From Marinobacter litoralis (GTDB lineage Bacteria; Pseudomonadota; Gammaproteobacteria; Pseudomonadales; Oleiphilaceae): a DNA stretch of 64,000 nt. Below, in pieces: positions 1-10,959 of the stretch. A model generated the notes under the pieces. That model was given only the letters and a program-made list of their open reading frames with translations, had not been told where the DNA came from and did no database searches. Within the stretch, counting starts at the first letter, position 1, and each line of letters begins with the position of its first letter. The DNA lies in NCBI RefSeq assembly GCF_003336705.1, contig NZ_QMDL01000004.1, forward strand, positions 31,284 to 95,283, read 5' to 3'. Both the position numbers and the translations under genes were made by a program.

Positions 1-1460
<1,460 letters not shown>

Positions 1461-1580
1461 AATTCTGCTGTCCTGTTGGCAATTTGCAACGTTGTTACTC
1501 TAAGAAAAGCCCGTAGCGAATACAACGCACACTGGGCCCAGATGGCCGTATTGTCATGGTTGGTGACTTTTCCACCAACC

Positions 1581-4500
1581 CTAGGCTTCAGCCAAAGCCG
1601 CCGCCTCGTCTACATCCACAGTTACCAGCCGGGAACAGCCGGGTTCGTGCATGGTAACCCCCATGAGCTGATCGGCCATTTCCATGGCAATCTTGTTATG
1701 GGTAATGTAGATAAATTGTACCTGTTTGGACATTTCTTTCACCAGATTTGCGTAACGCCCTACGTTGGCATCATCCAAAGGTGCATCCACTTCGTCCAGC
1801 ATACAAAACGGCGCAGGGTTTAACTGGAAGATCGAGAATACCAGCGCAATGGCCGTCAGCGCCTTTTCACCACCCGACAGCAAGTGAATGGTGCTGTTCT
1901 TCTTACCGGGCGGCCGCGCCATGATGGCAACGCCGGTTTCCAGAAGATCATCGCTGGTCAGCTCCAGATAGGCGCTACCACCGCCAAATACCTTCGGGAA
2001 CAACGCCTGCAAACCGCCATTAACCTGATCAAAGGTTTCCCTGAAGCGTTGCCGGGTTTCCCTGTCTATCTTGCGAATGGCGTTATCCAGGGTTTCCAAC
2101 GCTTCCATCAGGTCATCGTTTTGCTCGTCCAGATAGTTTTTACGCTCACTCTGGACCTGATACTCCTCAATGGCCGCCAGGTTAATGGCACCCAAACGCT
2201 GAATGCGGTTACCGATCTTGGTCAGTTCTTCCGCCCAAACCTTTTCATCAGCGTCTTCCGGCAACTCGCCAAGCACTTCCTGCAACTTCACACCCAGCTC
2301 TGTGAGCTGTTCGATGTGGTTGCCCGAACGGATTTCAAGTGCTTGAGACTCCATTTTAAGCTTCTCGAGATTTGCTCGCACGTCTTGAACAACGTGATCT
2401 GTGCGGCTTCGGCCCTGCTCTCGGTCCCGAACTTCTTTGTCGATATCTTCCAAGGCGTCTCTGGCAGCGCTCAGCTTTTCTTCTTCCGCCAAGCGTCTTT
2501 CCAGCAACCCTTCCAATTGCAGCTTGAGACCCTCAATGGGCTCCTCTGAACCTTCCCGGGTTTCCCGTAACACCTCGAGACGCTCTTCAAGGCGTTCTTT
2601 TTGCAGCTGCATCCGGTCAATGGTTTGCTTCAGCGCATCACGCTGGCTATGCAGGGTTTGCAGCTGAAGCTGCAACTGGTGAGCATGATCGCGGTCGTGG
2701 CGAGCATCTTGGCGCAATCGATCAAGGTTTTCGCGAAGCGTATCCCGCTGTTCGAGCAAGCGCTCCTTCTCTTCATCGCTGTCTTCGCTCGAAGCCAATG
2801 CCATATCCCATTCTTCTTTGGCTTCCTGAAGCTGAATCTGCTGTTCTTCCAAATGGCCGCTCACGTCTTCAATATCATCGTGAATGCGTGCAATCCGGGC
2901 GTCAATCTGTTCAGCCCTCGCCCTAAGACCACTTACCTGTGAGGACAAGCCTGACAATTCCCGCTGAACCTCACTTAAACGGCCCTGGGCATCTTCCCGA
3001 GCGGTTTCAGCGCGTTCGCCCTTCTCTTGCAGCTGCTCCAGTTGAGCATTTGCCAACTCCAGCTTCTGCTCGGCTTCAGCCAATTGGAGCTGAAGTTCAT
3101 CTACCTTTTTCTGCCGTTCAATAACGCCAATCTGACCGGCGTCTGAATCAGGCATCAACACCCAATCCCGGCCGACCCAGACGCCCTCGGGCGTGATCAC
3201 ACTTTGGTTGACATCCAGACGCGCGCGGCGAGCCAATGCATCGGCAGTGGAGTTCGCCGTATCGATATGGCTGACCAAATTCTCAATAGCCCCAAGCCCG
3301 CTGACCTTTGAAGCCAGCCCGGACGCTGCAGCGTTACCCGGCGTTTGCCGAGCCACGACCGCTACCCCTTTGGGCGCATGGGCCATCACATCGTCAAGGT
3401 TCTCAAGCCCTGGTAAAGCCAGGCCTTGAGTAAAGCGGCCAATGACCTGCTCTACCGCAAATTCCCAGCCACTTTCAATATTGAGCTGAGCGGCCACGCG
3501 AGGGGCATCTGAAAAACCTTGTTCGGCAAGCCATGCTTGCAGGGCATCATCCTGACCGCCCAATTGTTCATGCAAGAGAGCTTGCTGGGATTCAAGCGAT
3601 GCACGAAGACTTTGCACTTGCTGACGGTGGCTCGATGCCTGTTCTTCAGCTTCTTTCAGGCGTTGGCGGGCCTGATAAACATCGTCCTGCAGCATCTCGA
3701 TTTGCTCAGACGCTTCTTCCCTTTGAAGCTCCAAGGTTTCCTGCTGCTCGAGTAATTCTTCGAGTGCAGACCGATCCAGCTGGCTCTCCAGGATGGCCTG
3801 CTCGTCTTTCAATTTTTGATGGCGGTTTTTCAGCTGGGCAATAGCGTCGTCCAACGAGCGAATCCGCGATTGGGCCAGCTCCGCCTGACGGCGCGCATCG
3901 GATGAGCGCGTGCTGAACTCATCCCAGCGATGCTGCCAATCTGCCATGGCTTCTTCAGCCAGTTGCAGTTTCTCGCTCGACTCTTCAGAGCGCATAGCCA
4001 GCGCTTCTTGCTCGGGCTCAATCATGCTGAGCTCTTCAAGAATGCTCGCGAGCTTATCTTCATCCTGTTCGAGTTCGCGCTGAATTTCGCGCTGATTAGA
4101 CACCGCCTGATCCAGCTCTATGGATGCTTGGCGGCTCCGATCTCGGTGATGTTCAAGACTTTGTTCGATGCGGGCGATGTCGGCACCGGCCTCGTAGTAT
4201 TTAGCCTGCGCGCGATTAAAATGCTCAGTGCGCTCGTGATGGGCCTCACGCAGGGATTCCAGCGAAGTTTCGAGATTAACCCGTTCTGTTAGTAGCTTTT
4301 CTAACTCTAACTCGGTATCTCGAATCTTCTCTCGCCAGGTTTGCAAATCGTTGTCGAGAGCCTTCCAACGCAGAACGGTTAACTCGGCCTTCTTTTGCCG
4401 TTCTTCGAGTTTATACGCCTTATACTTCTCAGCCGCAGCCGCTTGACGCTCCAAGTGCTGCAACTGGCGGCCCAACTCTTCCCTCAAATCCGTTAAACGC

Positions 4501-5075
4501 TCAAGGTTTTCCTGGGTTCGTTTAATCCGGTTTTCGGTCTCTCGGCGACGCTCTTTGTATTTGGAAATGCCCGCGGCTTCCTCAATGTAAACCCGCAGCT
4601 CTTCAGGCTTGGCTTCGATCAGGCGGGAAATCATGCCCTGTTCGATGATCGCGTAGCTGCGAGGCCCAAGCCCGGTTCCCAGGAAAAGGTCAGTTATATC
4701 GCGGCGACGGCACTTGGAACCGTTGAGAAAATATTCAGACTGACCTTCGCGGGAAACCCGGCGTTTCACCGAAATCTCATTGAATTTAACGAACTCGCCG
4801 GGCGCTTTTCCGGCATCGTTATCAAAAACAAGTTCGATGGATGCCTGACCCACGGGCTTGCGTGCGGTAGAACCGTTGAAAATGACATCTGACATAGATT
4901 CTCCGCGCAAGTACTTGGCGGAGCTTTCGCCCATTACCCAGCGCACAGCATCAATAATGTTCGACTTACCACAACCGTTCGGACCAACCACCGCGGTAAG
5001 ATTGGTTGGAAACGGCACAGTTGTGGGATCGACAAACGATTTGAAGCCGGCCAGTTTAATGGACTTAAGCCTCAT
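1581..5075 (-). CDS. smc: Chromosome condensin ATPase Smc
   Basis: Smc is the ATPase of the SMC-ScpA-ScpB condensin that organises and segregates the chromosome. The 1164-residue length is normal. The N-terminal head carries Walker A GPNGCGKSN (residues 31-39). Long heptad-rich coiled coils flank a globular hinge at about 510-660. The C-terminal head carries the ABC signature LSGGEK (about 1066-1071) and Walker B FCMLDEVD (about 1090-1097). The start ATG is one base after the stop of the upstream GntR-type gene, so translation is probably coupled. The partner genes scpA and scpB lie about 3 kb upstream in a separate unit. Confidence 0.97.
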   Translation of the reverse strand: MRLKSIKLAGFKSFVDPTTVPFPTNLTAVVGPNGCGKSNIIDAVRWVMGESSAKYLRGESMSDVIFNGSTARKPVGQASIELVFDNDAGKAPGEFVKFNEISVKRRVSREGQSEYFLNGSKCRRRDITDLFLGTGLGPRSYAIIEQGMISRLIEAKPEELRVYIEEAAGISKYKERRRETENRIKRTQENLERLTDLREELGRQLQHLERQAAAAEKYKAYKLEERQKKAELTVLRWKALDNDLQTWREKIRDTELELEKLLTERVNLETSLESLREAHHERTEHFNRAQAKYYEAGADIARIEQSLEHHRDRSRQASIELDQAVSNQREIQRELEQDEDKLASILEELSMIEPEQEALAMRSEESSEKLQLAEEAMADWQHRWDEFSTRSSDARRQAELAQSRIRSLDDAIAQLKNRHQKLKDEQAILESQLDRSALEELLEQQETLELQREEASEQIEMLQDDVYQARQRLKEAEEQASSHRQQVQSLRASLESQQALLHEQLGGQDDALQAWLAEQGFSDAPRVAAQLNIESGWEFAVEQVIGRFTQGLALPGLENLDDVMAHAPKGVAVVARQTPGNAAASGLASKVSGLGAIENLVSHIDTANSTADALARRARLDVNQSVITPEGVWVGRDWVLMPDSDAGQIGVIERQKKVDELQLQLAEAEQKLELANAQLEQLQEKGERAETAREDAQGRLSEVQRELSGLSSQVSGLRARAEQIDARIARIHDDIEDVSGHLEEQQIQLQEAKEEWDMALASSEDSDEEKERLLEQRDTLRENLDRLRQDARHDRDHAHQLQLQLQTLHSQRDALKQTIDRMQLQKERLEERLEVLRETREGSEEPIEGLKLQLEGLLERRLAEEEKLSAARDALEDIDKEVRDREQGRSRTDHVVQDVRANLEKLKMESQALEIRSGNHIEQLTELGVKLQEVLGELPEDADEKVWAEELTKIGNRIQRLGAINLAAIEEYQVQSERKNYLDEQNDDLMEALETLDNAIRKIDRETRQRFRETFDQVNGGLQALFPKVFGGGSAYLELTSDDLLETGVAIMARPPGKKNSTIHLLSGGEKALTAIALVFSIFQLNPAPFCMLDEVDAPLDDANVGRYANLVKEMSKQVQFIYITHNKIAMEMADQLMGVTMHEPGCSRLVTVDVDEAAALAEA

Positions 5076-5076
5076 A

Positions 5077-5769
5077 TCAGGCGTTCTCCTCCATGAGAAT
5101 AGTCAGAATCTGTTTTCGTTGGTGTTCGCCGTATTGCTCAATAACCTGCTGAAGCCCGGCGGCATCTGCCTGCATGGCGGCATCGGCCAGCTTCTGAAAT
5201 AAAGGTGCGGTTTCTGTCGTTTCACTCGGCCGGTTCTCAAGCACCATGTAATAGGTTCGGCTAATGGCTGGTCGGAAATTTTCGAGGGTTTCCTGCAAGA
5301 ACGGATTTTCGACCATGCCACAAGCATTTCGGACGATGTCGAAACCCGCCTCGATAACACCCTCTGGGTCATTACCCAAGGGAGTCAAAGCGCCCAGTAG
5401 CGAGCCATGGTTACGGAACTGCTCCGCCAGGCCACTGAGTTCATGCCCGGACCAGCGCTCAAGCACTTTTCGCCCGAGCATACACAAAAGATCAATATAA
5501 ATATCATACAGAGCATTCACCGAGCTGATGGTCATCTCTGAAACCACCGCCCCCCTTCTCGGGTATATCTCCACTAGATGACGACGCTCGAGAATCAGCA
5601 AGGCCTCGCGTACAGAACCGCGGCTAACATTTAGGTCACCGGCTACTTTAAGCTCCTGGATGCGCTCACCGGGTTTAAGGCTTCGGACGACAATACGCTG
5701 ACCTATGTGCTGGGCTATTTGCTCAGACAGACTCTCTGGGGCCTCGAATCTCATGCTAAAACTGCTCAC
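5077..5769 (-). CDS. GntR-family transcriptional regulator (FCD type) upstream of smc
   Basis: This is a 230-residue DNA-binding regulator. The N-terminal winged helix (about 12-76) contains GERIQELKVAGDLNVSRGSVREAL, cited here only by its key residues (the recognition-helix VSRGSVREAL). The remainder (about 85-225) is helical and looks like the FCD ligand-binding domain of the FadR/GntR group. The effector is unknown. It ends one base before the smc ATG and must be co-transcribed with it. A similar GntR-smc pairing is known from Pseudomonas, which suggests a conserved but uncharacterised link. It is not FadR in the E. coli sense, although fadBA lies elsewhere in this window. Confidence 0.88.
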   Translation of the reverse strand: MSSFSMRFEAPESLSEQIAQHIGQRIVVRSLKPGERIQELKVAGDLNVSRGSVREALLILERRHLVEIYPRRGAVVSEMTISSVNALYDIYIDLLCMLGRKVLERWSGHELSGLAEQFRNHGSLLGALTPLGNDPEGVIEAGFDIVRNACGMVENPFLQETLENFRPAISRTYYMVLENRPSETTETAPLFQKLADAAMQADAAGLQQVIEQYGEHQRKQILTILMEENA

Positions 5770-6019
5770 CTGTAACGTTTGCTTTCAAGCGCGGAAGTTT
5801 ATCACAGGCTTTCAAGCGCCCCACACCCTTGTCGGACATTTTGATTTCAAGGGCATCCAAATCGGCAAAATTCTGCCGAAACATTGACACAAACATCGCC
5901 TCAGCCCGTCGCTACGGCAAAATCCGTTTGTATCTGTCTGGTTTCACTGCACAAATCCAAAGTGGCATTAAAAATGCTTAGGTGCTGTTAACTTTATTTT
6001 CCGGAACGAGCGAGCGCCC

Positions 6020-6946
6020 GTGAAGAACCTGACATCCATTCAGTCCTCAAAATCCAAACCTGCCAAACTGGCAGCTCTGAGACAGGCATATCAGGCATGG
6101 AGCCAAGAGCCGGACCCCCTTGCGCGGCTGACAAAAAGACTCTCGACAACGCTCTCGCTTGAGAACCAACTGGAGATAATCGCTGAGGAAATCTCTGCAT
6201 CGATTCCCTTCGATTCGATGCAATACCGTCATCGAATTGCTCGCCAGGATTTTGTGTTTTCTACCGGTGTCGGCGGCCCGCATCGTTGCGAGTACCGTTT
6301 GTCTCTGGAAGGCAATCATTACGGCATACTGACTTTCCATCGGCGCCATAAATTCAGCGATGACGAACTGTCCGGCTTTGAGATGATGCTGTCAGCTATC
6401 ATCTGTCCGTTACGCAATGCCTGCCAATTCATTGCCATTGAGCAGGCAGCATTGACTGACTCGCTGACCGGCATTGGAAACAAACGTGCTCTGCAAGAAG
6501 AGCTTACTCGGGCCAGCTCACTTTCCGACCGGCTTGATGCACCCTGCACATTGATTTTATGCGATCTGGATCATTTCAAACGTATTAATGACAATCATGG
6601 TCACGTGGTGGGTGACCACATATTGTCGAAAGCCGCAGAAAAGATAGAGCGAGCGATACGAAATTCGGATTCCGTGTACCGCTTTGGCGGGGAAGAATTT
6701 GCGGTATTGTTGCCGCACACGGATATACAGGAAGCAAAAACGGTTGCGGAGCGGATCCGCGGGGCGCTGGAAAGCATCCGAGTGGACGGCGGCGAAACGC
6801 CGATTACGGTAACCGGCAGTTGTGGCATCGCAGCTCATCTAGCTAACGAACAAACCGAACAATGGCTGGTACGCGCCGATGAGGCTCTGTATCAAGCGAA
6901 GGCCTGCGGCCGCAATTGCAGCCGCGTATTTGCCTCTATCCCATGA
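6020..6946 (+). CDS. Diguanylate cyclase (GGDEF domain)
   Basis: This enzyme makes cyclic di-GMP from two GTP. The 308-residue protein starts with GTG and has no signal peptide or membrane segment, so it is cytosolic. Residues about 1-140 form an N-terminal region of the kind that precedes GGDEF domains in some short cyclases, possibly a degenerate GAF. The GGDEF domain spans about 143-305, with DSLTGIGNKRAL, DLDHFKRIND and the active-site motif GGEEF (223-227). An intact RxxD product-inhibition site (RNSD, 214-217) lies five residues before it. It converges on rluB with an 11-bp gap. The input signal cannot be read from the sequence. Confidence 0.9.
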   Translation: MKNLTSIQSSKSKPAKLAALRQAYQAWSQEPDPLARLTKRLSTTLSLENQLEIIAEEISASIPFDSMQYRHRIARQDFVFSTGVGGPHRCEYRLSLEGNHYGILTFHRRHKFSDDELSGFEMMLSAIICPLRNACQFIAIEQAALTDSLTGIGNKRALQEELTRASSLSDRLDAPCTLILCDLDHFKRINDNHGHVVGDHILSKAAEKIERAIRNSDSVYRFGGEEFAVLLPHTDIQEAKTVAERIRGALESIRVDGGETPITVTGSCGIAAHLANEQTEQWLVRADEALYQAKACGRNCSRVFASIP

Positions 6947-6957
6947 TACTGCCAGGG

Positions 6958-7965
6958 TTAGTTACCCCGGTTGTTTCGCGCTGGACGTGAGGCCCCAGCG
7001 GTTTTCTTTTTCGTGTCCCGCTTGGCTTTTGGCTGGCCTGCGTCGCTAACCTGCCAACTGCCACGCTTGGATTTTTGCACGGATCGACCGGGGCTCTTGC
7101 GCATTTTTCGGTCATGCTCAGCCTGCTCACCCGGCGTTTTCTGGGGCACCGGAACCGATTGCAATTCCACAGTCCGGCTGAGTAAATCGACCGCTTTCTG
7201 ATCCAACTCTTCCCACTTACCCAAGGACAAACGGCTCGGCAAGAAGATGGGGCCATAGCGAACCCGCTTCAGCCTGCTCACACGGACACCTTGGGATTCC
7301 CAAAGACGACGCACTTCGCGGTTACGCCCCTCGAGCAAAGTGACATGGAACCATTTGTTCATGCCGCTGCCGCCGGCTTCCGAAATATCGGAGAATTGGG
7401 CCATGCCATCTTCCAGCAATACACCATCCAGCAAACGCTGGATCATGGCTTCATCCACTTCACCAAAGACCCGCACCGCGTATTCCCGGTCGATCTGGCG
7501 AGAAGGATGCATCAACCGGTTTGCCAACTCACCATCGGTGGTGAACAACACCAAACCGGTGGTGTTCAAATCCAAACGCCCGATCGAGATCCAGCGCTGA
7601 TCTTTTAAACGCGGCAAACGGTCAAAGACCGTAGGCCGGCCTTCCGGATCTTTTCGGGTGGTTACTTCACCTTCTGGCTTGTTGTAAATCAGAACCCGGC
7701 GAACAACCTGGCCGGCTGAAGAAACATCCAGTTTTTTTCCGTCCAGCTCGAAGGTGTCTTCTATCGTCGCCTTCTGGCCGGGCACCGCTGGCTGGCCGTT
7801 AACCAACAAGCGGCCTGTGTCCATCCAACCTTCAATTTCCCGGCGTGAACCGACTCCAGCACGGGCCAAAAGCTTCTGAATGCGCTCGGGGCCTTCGGTC
7901 AATGATTTATCACCCGCTGCGGCTCTCTTGCCTGCACGTGGTTTTCCGGGGCTAGGTGCCGCCAT
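6958..7965 (-). CDS. rluB: 23S rRNA pseudouridine synthase RluB
   Basis: RluB isomerises a uridine in helix 80 of 23S rRNA near the peptidyl-transferase centre. The 335-residue protein has an S4 RNA-binding domain (about 27-75, [15 protein letters not shown]) and an RsuA/RluB catalytic domain. The catalytic aspartate is D132 in GRLDLNTTG. The C-terminal tail (about 265-335) is strongly basic and low-complexity, as is common in RluB. The start is supported by AAGGAAAG eight bases upstream. The gene is last in trpS-scpA-scpB-rluB, 39 bp after scpB; a perfect palindrome fills much of that gap. Confidence 0.93.
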   Translation of the reverse strand: MAAPSPGKPRAGKRAAAGDKSLTEGPERIQKLLARAGVGSRREIEGWMDTGRLLVNGQPAVPGQKATIEDTFELDGKKLDVSSAGQVVRRVLIYNKPEGEVTTRKDPEGRPTVFDRLPRLKDQRWISIGRLDLNTTGLVLFTTDGELANRLMHPSRQIDREYAVRVFGEVDEAMIQRLLDGVLLEDGMAQFSDISEAGGSGMNKWFHVTLLEGRNREVRRLWESQGVRVSRLKRVRYGPIFLPSRLSLGKWEELDQKAVDLLSRTVELQSVPVPQKTPGEQAEHDRKMRKSPGRSVQKSKRGSWQVSDAGQPKAKRDTKKKTAGASRPARNNRGN

Positions 7966-7987
7966 GTATTCTTTCCTTAATAAATAT

Positions 7988-8008
7988 CTGACACCGTCAC
8001 GGTGTCAG
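7988..8008. repeat. 21-bp perfect palindrome between scpB and rluB
   Basis: Ten-base arms CTGACACCGT and ACGGTGTCAG surround one central base. The palindrome covers the scpB stop codon and ends 23 bp before the rluB ATG. As RNA it would form a nine-pair hairpin with a three-base loop in the rluB leader. No T-tract follows in the direction of transcription, so a simple intrinsic terminator is unlikely. An operator, or an RNA element tuning rluB, is possible. Confidence 0.6.
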
Positions 8009-8667
8009 TGAATTGTCTGTTCTGAGGGCGGTTCGCCTGAATTGTGCTCATCGACCACCTCACTTTCTTTCGAGGGGATTTCAAGCTCGGTCTCGCCCTG
8101 CATATTCTTTTCAATTTCACGGCCGATTTCTTCCAAATCCCGCACTTCTGACAAAGCGGGCAACTCGTCGAGACCGGTAAGATTGAAATAATCTAGAAAC
8201 TGTTTGGTGGTGGCATACATGGCCGGCCTACCCGGCACATCGCGATGCCCCACAACACGAACCCACTCTCGCTCAAGCAAGGTTCGAATGATATTGCTGC
8301 TTACCGTAACACCTCGAATTTCTTCAATCTCGCCACGAGTGATCGGTTGCCGGTAAGCAATCAACGCCAGTGTCTCCAGCAGCGCCCGAGAGTAACGCTG
8401 TGGTTTCTCTTCAAACAGCCTGCCAACCCAAGGCGCAAATTCTGCCCTGACCTGCAATCGGTAGCCGCTGGCAACTTGCTTTAGCTCAAACCCCCGGCCT
8501 TCGCAATCGGTTTCCAGCTGCACCACGGCCTGCTCCATCGCGTGCCGCGTTGGCCGTTCACTTTCGAGAAACAGATCTCGAAGTTGTTCAATCGAGAGCG
8601 GCTTGCCTGACGCCAACAACGCCGCCTCTACGATTGCCTGAATTCTGACTTTTTCGTCTTCGTTCAT
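8005..8667 (-). CDS. scpB: Condensin subunit ScpB
   Basis: ScpB forms a dimer of winged-helix proteins that binds the kleisin ScpA and modulates the Smc ATPase. The 220-residue protein shows the family core: IVEAALLASGKPLSIEQL near the N-terminus, then LLETLALIAYRQPITRGEIEEIRG (key part LIAYRQPITR, about 112-121) and GRPAMYATTKQFLDYFNL (about 145-162). The acidic tail after about residue 185 is not conserved. It starts 16 bp after scpA. Confidence 0.94.
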   Translation of the reverse strand: MNEDEKVRIQAIVEAALLASGKPLSIEQLRDLFLESERPTRHAMEQAVVQLETDCEGRGFELKQVASGYRLQVRAEFAPWVGRLFEEKPQRYSRALLETLALIAYRQPITRGEIEEIRGVTVSSNIIRTLLEREWVRVVGHRDVPGRPAMYATTKQFLDYFNLTGLDELPALSEVRDLEEIGREIEKNMQGETELEIPSKESEVVDEHNSGEPPSEQTIH

Positions 8668-8683
8668 GGTCGTTGCTTACCCT

Positions 8684-9511
8684 TCAACTAACGGCTCGGG
8701 CTCTGACATGAATCGGCCCGAGCACCTCGGCTTGCACCAGCTCGATCAATTGTTCTTTCACCAATTCAAGCGTCGCCAGAAAACTCACCACAACACCGAG
8801 GCGCCCTTCTTCAACCGAAAACAAACTTTCGAACGTAACAAATCGGTCGCCCTGAAGCATCGAAAGGATATGGGACATACGTTCTCGGGTAGACAACCGC
8901 TCTTTCTCAACGTGGTGGCTAGTGAACAAATCTGCACGCTTCAGAACCCCCTGAAGCGCCAGAATCAGCTCTCGCATATCCACATCGGGATGCGGCTGGC
9001 TCGAAGGCAATTTAGGCAAAGCGGCCGAACCGATAAAGGTGTCACGCTCCACGCGCGGCATCTGATCGATGTCTTCAGCGGCCTTTTTGAAGCGCTCATA
9101 TTGCTGTAACCGCCTGATAAGCTCGGCCCTGGGGTCCAGCTCGTCGTCATCGTCACTTTCCTGACGTGGCAACAGCATTCGGGACTTAATCTCGGCGAGC
9201 GTGGCGGCCATAACGAGGTATTCTGCCGCCAGCTCGAAGCGCATCGACTCAACCGCCCCGATGTACTCCATGTACTGTCGGGTGATTTCGCTGACGTCGA
9301 TATCCAGAATATTCATGTTCTGGCGCCGGATCAGGTACAGCAATAAATCCAGAGGCCCTTCGAAGGCCTCAAGAAACACTGCCAAGGCATCAGGCGGTAT
9401 GTAGAGATCTTTCGGAACATCGACTATAGGTTTGCCCGACACCAAGGCGAGGGGCACCTGCTCCATCTCACTGGATGAAGCGTCGACTGGCTCTTTGATC
9501 TCGTCCGTCAT
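8684..9511 (-). CDS. scpA: Condensin kleisin ScpA
   Basis: ScpA bridges the Smc heads and carries the ScpB dimer. The 275-residue protein has the hallmark FEGPLDLLLYLIR (about 50-62), followed by NILDIDVSEITRQYMEYI, and a C-terminal winged helix that contacts the Smc head (VSFLATLELVKEQ, about 242-254). It has about 45 residues before the conserved core, slightly more than many homologues, so a later start cannot be excluded. It lies 38 bp downstream of trpS and 16 bp upstream of scpB. Confidence 0.94.
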   Translation of the reverse strand: MTDEIKEPVDASSSEMEQVPLALVSGKPIVDVPKDLYIPPDALAVFLEAFEGPLDLLLYLIRRQNMNILDIDVSEITRQYMEYIGAVESMRFELAAEYLVMAATLAEIKSRMLLPRQESDDDDELDPRAELIRRLQQYERFKKAAEDIDQMPRVERDTFIGSAALPKLPSSQPHPDVDMRELILALQGVLKRADLFTSHHVEKERLSTRERMSHILSMLQGDRFVTFESLFSVEEGRLGVVVSFLATLELVKEQLIELVQAEVLGPIHVRARAVS

Positions 9512-9549
9512 ACCACCGTGGCCTGTCTCAATGATTAGCCGCGCCCGAC

Positions 9550-10764
9550 TTAGCGATAACCAAGCCCCATCGCTTCCCGAACTTCTTCAAGGGTATCCCT
9601 TGCCGCATCCCTTGCGTGCTCTCGTCCTTCCTGCAGGATGGAGTACACCAAATCCGGGTTGTCTTCGTATTCTTTGGCTCTTTCGTGCAGGGGCTTCTGC
9701 TCTTCCACGATGGCTTCAATCAGAGGCGTCTTACATTCCAGGCAGCCAATGCCAGCACTGCGACAGCCGTCCTGAACCCAGGCACAGGTTGCCTCGTCAG
9801 AGTAAACTTTGTGCATTCCCCAAACCGGGCATTTCTCTGGTTCGCCCGGGTCAGTTCGGCGTACACGTTGCGGGTCGGTCTGCATGGTGCGGACTTTCTG
9901 GGCAACGCTATCCCGATCTTCTCGCAGCCCAATGTAGTTATTGTAGGACTTGGACATCTTCTGGCCGTCCAGTCCTGGCATTTTAGATTCCGGAGTTAAC
10001 AACGGCTGCGGCTCCGGCAGGATCACTTTGCCGCCGCCTTCGATGTAACCGTACAGGCGCTCACGGTCACCCAGCGAAATATTCTGCTGCTCTTTCAGTA
10101 AAGCACGCGCGATTTCCAGCGCCTCGGTGCTGCCCTCTTCCTGATAACGTTTTTTCAGTGAGCGGTACAATTTGGCGTTTTTCTTACCCATTTTCACGAT
10201 GGCCGCTTCAGCGAGGTCTTCAAACCCGGGCTCTCGACCATAGATGTGATTGAAGCGACGAGCGATCTCGCGGGTGATTTCCACGTGTGAAACCTGATCG
10301 GCACCGACCGGAACCTTGCCAGCGCGATACAGCAAAATATCGGCACTTTGAAGCAACGGGTAACCTAGGAAACCGTAGGTCGCGAGGTCTTTTTCACGCA
10401 ACTTTTCCTGCTGGTCTTTATAGGTCGGAATTCGTTCGAGCCAGCCCAGCGGGGTAATCATGGAAAGCAGCAAATGCAGCTCTGCGTGTTCCGGAACCTG
10501 AGACTGGATGAACATCGTGGACGAGCCCGGGTTTACACCAGCGGCCAACCAATCCACAACCATGTCCCAAACACTCTGTTCAATACCGGACGGATCGTCG
10601 TATTGCGTGGTTAACGCATGCCAATCGGCAACGAAGAAGAAGCACTCGAATTCGTGCTGGAGCTTAACCCAGTTTTTCAGCACACCGTGGTAGTGGCCGA
10701 GGTGAAGCTTGCCGGTCGGACGCATGCCGGACAAAATTCTTTGCTGGGAATCGACGGAACTCAA
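9550..10764 (-). CDS. trpS: Tryptophanyl-tRNA synthetase, long form with Fe-S-type cysteine motif
   Basis: TrpRS charges tRNA-Trp. The class I signatures are HLGH (21-24) and KMSKS (269-273). At 404 residues it is about 70 longer than E. coli TrpS, mainly through an extra segment at about 180-245 between the Rossmann core and KMSKS. After KMSKS there is a cysteine set C312-x21-C334-x6-C341-x2-C344. This closely matches the C-x22-C-x6-C-x2-C pattern that binds a [4Fe-4S] cluster in Thermotoga maritima TrpRS. That a cluster binds here is an inference. It is the first gene of trpS-scpA-scpB-rluB. The bidirectional hairpin upstream separates it from sucD. Confidence 0.94.
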   Translation of the reverse strand: MSSVDSQQRILSGMRPTGKLHLGHYHGVLKNWVKLQHEFECFFFVADWHALTTQYDDPSGIEQSVWDMVVDWLAAGVNPGSSTMFIQSQVPEHAELHLLLSMITPLGWLERIPTYKDQQEKLREKDLATYGFLGYPLLQSADILLYRAGKVPVGADQVSHVEITREIARRFNHIYGREPGFEDLAEAAIVKMGKKNAKLYRSLKKRYQEEGSTEALEIARALLKEQQNISLGDRERLYGYIEGGGKVILPEPQPLLTPESKMPGLDGQKMSKSYNNYIGLREDRDSVAQKVRTMQTDPQRVRRTDPGEPEKCPVWGMHKVYSDEATCAWVQDGCRSAGIGCLECKTPLIEAIVEEQKPLHERAKEYEDNPDLVYSILQEGREHARDAARDTLEEVREAMGLGYR

Positions 10765-10904
10765 AGCACAAACTCCTTCTTTCTATTTATAGAGCGCCTG
10801 AATGAGCGTGAGGTCACGGGGTTAGTCATCAGGCTGACCGGGCATTATAGTCTTAACACCCGCCTGCGTTAAACAAACAGGCTTAAAACAATCTCCCTCA
10901 AATG

Positions 10905-10941
10905 AAAAACCCCCGGCATTCTTTCGAATCCGGGGGTTTTT
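10905..10941 (-). terminator. Intrinsic terminator downstream of sucD
   Basis: A 12-bp stem, AAAAACCCCCGG paired with CCGGGGGTTTTT, ends 19 bp beyond the sucD stop and is followed by T-rich sequence on the minus strand. It ends the sdh-suc transcript and insulates trpS. It is symmetrical, so it could act in both directions. Confidence 0.9.
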
Positions 10942-10959
10942 CACAGGTCGTAAAAAGGC

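Noticed and set aside
5770..6019. TTGACA at 5884-5889 as promoter of the diguanylate cyclase gene
   Set aside because: No -10-like hexamer lies 16-18 bp downstream, so the match is probably chance.
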